Assembly: GCA_037976565.1 (NCBI GenBank)
Contig: CP137670.1
Coordinates: 18,091,744-18,155,743, forward strand
From: Mesocentrotus franciscanus
Taxonomy: Eukaryota > Echinodermata > Echinoidea > Camarodonta > Strongylocentrotidae
Direction: 5' to 3'
DNA length: 64,000 bases
Part shown: piece after piece, positions 61,001 through 64,000 of the stretch
Layout: every line of letters starts with the position of its first letter
Position numbering within the stretch: position 1 is the first letter of the stretch
Translations under genes and position numbers: made by a program
Notes under the pieces: generated by a model
Told to the model about the DNA's origin: nothing
Database searches by the model: none
What the model saw: the letters and a program-made list of their open reading frames with translations, nothing else

Positions 61001-63659
61001 CATTCCAGAGAAGCGCGCGCTTTGCAAAGAGTTGATCGTCGTTCAATATTGCGGTATGAATAGTCTGGGAGAACATCAATAAGCAGCTTTGAAACTCTGA
61101 TACAAAGCAGAAAGCCGCCATTTATGTTACATGTACATCAAATGCTAACCGCACCATCACATTCCAGATAAGCGCGCTTTGCAGAGGTTCTGTTTAAGCT
61201 ACATCGTTCTATAATTATTTGCTGTGAGAGATCAAACTCTGAAGTTAACAAATATTTATTTATGAGTAACATATCAAGAACATAGTTTTACTGTACACAT
61301 TTATAGCATCATGATACTGCTTGTATACATGATAATATTGTTTGAAGGATATTTGGTGCAGGATTTATAAAAGGTATGCTGGCATACACTGTATACGACA
61401 GTTTCCAGCAGGTACATATTCGTACAAGTCTACACATTAAACAAAATGCATCATGAATTTGGCAGAAAAAAACAGTTGAAATTGAGGGACTTAAACTGCA
61501 TTTCTCCCACGTTTCTTAATCACAAACATTATTTTTTTAAATATAAAGTTACACAGTGTGATGGTCGAAAGCACATGACAAAATACCTGGGTAGATATGT
61601 CTCAACGTTTACCACGTGTAGGCCTTCGATCTGACATTCTTCAAGCGAAGCTTTGATATTGTTTGTTAAACTTGTGTACCGGTAATAAAGTATTGATGGG
61701 GGGGACAAAGCATCCATGTCTTTTTATTAATGTTTCTTGTCACAACAGTCTTTGCTGGGATGGACATGAAGATGGGTCTAATTACTGAATTTGTGGAATT
61801 TCTTTGCGATCTTTATAACTGATTCCCTGTTTTATCTCATTCAATCTTAATATTCTATGTACTTAGGCCTACTTCCTCAAAACCAAATAAACATTAAAAC
61901 ATCAACCAATTTAAAATATCGAAAAATGATAGAAATTAATATATGCAAACCTGATCACAAAATATAAGTTTCAAATTTATTTTCCACATTGTATTATCCT
62001 CAGGACATGTACAAAGTACAATACACAGTCATTTATAAAATATAATATAGACTAGCCCAGTAGCTTACGTCTCGACATTTTGTGTGATAAAGTGCTGAGA
62101 TATTATGACGGCACCAATTTTTACCCCTAGATCTACATTTGTTTGTGTACCTGACATTTTTGTTGTATCTCTGACATTTTTACCTCCGACATTTTTTCCT
62201 CTGATATTTTTACCTCTGACATTTTCACCTCTGACATGTTTATCTCTGACATTTTTACCTCCGACATTTTTTTCTCTGATATTTTTACCTCTGAAATTTT
62301 CACCTCTGACATGTTTACCTCTGACATTTTTACCTCTGACATTTTTTCCTCTGACATTTTTACCTGGCACCGCCACGGCTATAGATATAAATTGCGGCAT
62401 CGTGTATGAAAATTGCTGGCCTAAAGAATGCCAGATATTGTTTACGTTGGTTCTATTTACTCTAACTGCACACTTATTATTTGTCTAGGTGATTGGTAGA
62501 CTTCGTTAAAGGCTCTGAAAGAACTGTTAACACTTGTAACAATTGGTTCTAGGCTGGGCTATCACCCCCGGTCAATTACCAGCGGGAAAGTTACACCACA
62601 AGGACAATTACCACATGAAAATCCCCCCCCCCCCGAGTACAACAACTCCCCGAAGACAATTACCCCCTTGAAAATTACCCTAATGACAACAATGGATAAT
62701 TACCCCCACCCCCAAGGACAATTTTTATTTCATTAAAGCCAACTTATTATCAGGGTGTTCCCCTTTAATGAACCGGGGGCATAATTTTCGGGGCGGTTTT
62801 TGTCCTTGGGGTCGGGGTGGATGTCCTTGGCGGTCCTTGGGGCGGGGCGTAATTGTCCTAGGGGTTATTTTCAGGGGTTGGGAGGGGGTAAATGTCCACG
62901 GGGTAATTTTCCGGAGGAGGGGTGGGCTTATTATCCTCGGGCGTGGTTGTCCTCGGGGGTAATTTTCTGAGGGATAATTTTCCAGGGACTAATTGTCTTG
63001 ATACGGCCACAATTACCTGCCTTAAAAAAAGAATGCTGTGGCAAAAAAACAAAATTATGTACACTCAGTAAAATACTTTTTTTAATGAGGGGATGGGTGT
63101 TTTTTAACCCAAGAATGAAAGGAGGACTGGTTGAATCAAGGCCTTTGGTAAATACTTTTAGATTTCATATTCTCAAGGAACGTAAATCGGGACAAATCAA
63201 TTGTTCATATACTTTTTAAAAAGGACGAAACTTGGTAAGGTTATAAATAATTTAGTTGTTAACTGTATTATATGAAGGAATGTCAAGACTGTCAGATAAG
63301 CATTCAATGCGTGTTCAAACACGTGGCGTCTAGCACACAAAAAAGGAAAAATGAAGTGTAATCTTTTGCTGATTTACATAGTTGGTTAACATCAGAGTGC
63401 CAAAGTATGTTAAGGATTATTTTCTTTTAAGGTTCACTCCTTTAGCATGGTGAGTGACCTTCGTTCAACCACTGAACAATAAACTAGCTGGCAGCATTTC
63501 CCTTTACTTTCTTTCAAACTTTGGAACAGACTCCCTCCTCATCTAAAATCATCACAAACAGTAGTAGACCACTTCACACATTAAACAGAGTTTGAAGACA
63601 TACTCTATTTTTGGAGTCGTATACATTTATTGAATTCACACTGTCACTGCTTGGTAAGT

Positions 63660-63692
<33 letters not shown>

Positions 63693-64000
63693 GAACTTTA
63701 AAGATACTATGTCCCTTTTGCAGCCAACATCAAATTCAGTAGAACTTTGCAGGAATTATGAATATGTCATGTATGTCCTATTTGTGAAATTTAAACGTTA
63801 GCAGTGTCCTAATATTCAAAGTATGCAAGGAAACCCGTTTCCTTGCTAGACTTCACTGTCAGACACTATTGAGTGACTGACTTGCTTTTTTTCTTATTTG
63901 GTAATAACATACATAACTTGAGCTGTAAAGGGTACATGAGCATTTGTCTACATCAATAACCAACGTCTTGTAATGGCACAAAACGTACGACCATTCGGTT
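54989..64000 (+). CDS. Semaphorin-like gene B, 5' part (five exons visible), likely pseudogene
   Basis: Exons: 54989-55070, 56696-56835, 57460-57518, 58239-58373, 58941-59094. Structure, splice sites and lengths equal gene A except exon 3 (59 nt versus 60). The missing G (G4 for G5 at 57465-57468) shifts the frame so that translation reaches a TGA early in exon 4. The other four exons are individually intact and encode MLKGQILAVILYTACLTCLS, DDVRVADGYRRSGAGDLIF, LVCGTNAKLPRCAFC and SFIENDPPQDLPYIP. Either the gene is recently inactivated, the exon is skipped or rescued, or the base is an assembly error. Exons 6 onward are expected beyond the window. Confidence 0.75.
55985..56232 (+). mobile_element. 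tRNA-derived SINE in gene B intron 1, unit B-specific
   Basis: The head resembles a tRNA-Val(CAC): A box TGGCTCAGTCAG, anticodon loop around CTCACAA, B box GGTACGAACCC. A ~170 bp body and an ATT array (56230-56310) follow. Unit A has no insertion at 25040-25055. Confidence 0.88.
56696..56835 (+). CDS. Gene B exon 2
   Basis: Acceptor TTTGCAG, donor GGG|GTATGT. Encodes DGGGTPKFSGDDVRVADGYR onward. Same length and phase as gene A. Confidence 0.78.
56905..57146 (+). repeat. ~44 bp minisatellite in gene B intron 2
   Basis: About five copies of AAAGTTAAGGATACATT...CATCAGTCATTCTCAT. Unit A has roughly one and a half copies at 25490-25560. Confidence 0.9.
57460..57518 (+). pseudogene. Gene B exon 3 with one-base deletion
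   Basis: 59 nt between intact splice sites, against 60 nt in gene A. The G run after TATTT is four instead of five, shifting the frame. In gene A's frame the downstream residues (C...LGCYK.DDDV) would be recognisable, so the loss is recent. Confidence 0.85.
57565..57830. mobile_element. Foldback (TU-like) element in gene B intron 3
   Basis: Left units of the GGACAATCAC/CAATTACC type, right units GGTAATTGTC-like. Same intron position as 26818-27370, shorter, with the GTCGCACATGA core shared. Confidence 0.7.
58239..58373 (+). CDS. Gene B exon 4
   Basis: 135 nt, phase 0/0, EDCDNYIRGV and LVCGTNAKLPRCAFC. Intact in its own frame but read out of frame after exon 3. Confidence 0.8.
58430..58505 (+). 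repeat. ~32 bp minisatellite, contracted copy
   Basis: About two units of the 27919-28055 array. Confidence 0.7.
58941..59094 (+). CDS. Gene B exon 5
   Basis: 154 nt, phase 0/1, donor G|GTAAGT. LDCSFIENDPPQDLPYIP to NATFLHIG. Seven residue differences from gene A in 51. Confidence 0.8.
59583..59745 (-). mobile_element. SINE-like 3' fragment
   Basis: TTTATATAGCGCCGG and CATGGCGCTTTACACATA are the inverted form of tRNA-SINE 3' ends seen at 36820-36850. Unit A lacks it. Confidence 0.55.
60357..62366. mobile_element. ~2 kb TU-like foldback transposon in gene B
   Basis: Left arm (60357-60470) is about eight units of a 15 bp repeat (AATGTCAGAGGTAAA). Right arm (62149-62364) is about fourteen units of the complement (TTTACCTCTGACATT). 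A ~1.68 kb middle lies between. Unit A is uninterrupted here (near 29660-29690), so this is an insertion. The flanks share GCCAC...GGCT, a possible target duplication. TU elements of sea urchins are described with outer domains of tandem 15 bp repeats. The long ORFs in the right arm are repeat translations. Confidence 0.85.
60925..61195 (+). repeat. Internal ~160 bp duplication in the TU-like middle
   Basis: GATACAAAGCAGAAAGCCGC and AATGCTAACCGCACCATCAC recur at ~60950/61100 and ~60980/61141. Confidence 0.85.
62552..63008. mobile_element. Foldback (TU-like) element, unit B-specific
   Basis: Left arm with CAATTACC/GGACAATTACC units, right arm with GGGGTAATTTTC and GGATGTCCTTGG-like units. Unit A lacks it near 29830-29845. 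Confidence 0.78.
63659..63688. repeat. (TA)n microsatellite
   Basis: Counterpart of 30440-30464. Confidence 0.95.
63702..64000 (-). mobile_element. TTAA-flanked MITE, copy 5, truncated by window end
   Basis: Starts AGATACTATGTCCC after TTAA (63698-63701) and follows the minus-orientation copy at 3753. The corresponding site in unit A (~30470) is empty. Confidence 0.92.

Larger units (their letters stand above)
47457..63697 (+). repeat. Segmental duplication, unit B (continues past the window)
   Basis: Colinear with 13730-30475 in the same orientation; see the entry for unit A. Homology reaches the TA array at 63659-63688. The downstream half, corresponding to gene A exons 6-17, should lie outside the window. 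Confidence 0.88.

Noticed and set aside
62065..62488. ORFs of 111 and 127 codons on opposite strands
   Set aside because: They are translations of the 15 bp repeat arm of the TU-like element.

Overview
This is a eukaryotic genomic window: AT-rich, with intron-split genes, many microsatellites and dense transposable-element debris. The best guess for the organism is a marine invertebrate deuterostome, most likely an echinoderm such as a sea urchin. This rests on a semaphorin-type gene, several tRNA-derived SINEs, a Penelope-like remnant, and foldback elements whose inverted arms are tandem arrays of roughly 15 bp units. That last architecture is the one described for sea urchin TU elements. 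The species assignment is inference; no taxonomic marker gene is present.

1-13.7 kb holds no host gene I can support. It contains two full copies and one edge-truncated copy of a ~528 bp TTAA-flanked MITE, a ~290 bp repeat present three times, a large foldback (5.18-5.70 kb), a tRNA-SINE (6.4 kb), a frameshifted Penelope-like GIY-YIG remnant (9.1-9.5 kb), a SINE with a 7SL-RNA-like head (9.9 kb) and a LINE 3' fragment (10.8 kb).

13.7-47.4 kb is one unit of a head-to-tail segmental duplication and carries a complete-looking semaphorin-like gene (gene A). Seventeen coding exons can be proposed between 24172 and 46422. Splice phases agree at every junction. They encode a signal peptide, a full sema domain, a Cys-containing possibly Ig-like region, a short Thr/Pro stalk and a hydrophobic tail resembling a GPI-anchor signal. 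No PSI domain was found. A possible noncoding first exon with a TATA-like box lies near 15.8-15.9 kb.

47.4-64.0 kb is the next unit. It contains the first five coding exons of a paralogue (gene B, 54989-59094); the rest lies past the window edge. Gene B exon 3 is one base shorter than in gene A (G4 instead of G5) and shifts the frame into a stop in exon 4, so gene B looks like a pseudogene unless this is an assembly error or is bypassed by splicing.

Comparing the two units gives a clean record of insertions since duplication. Unit A gained a LINE, a SINE, a TTAA MITE and foldback MITEs. Unit B gained a 2 kb TU-like element, another foldback, a tRNA-Val-like SINE and a TTAA MITE. All exon boundaries come from reading splice sites, phase and family resemblance by eye, without transcript or database support.
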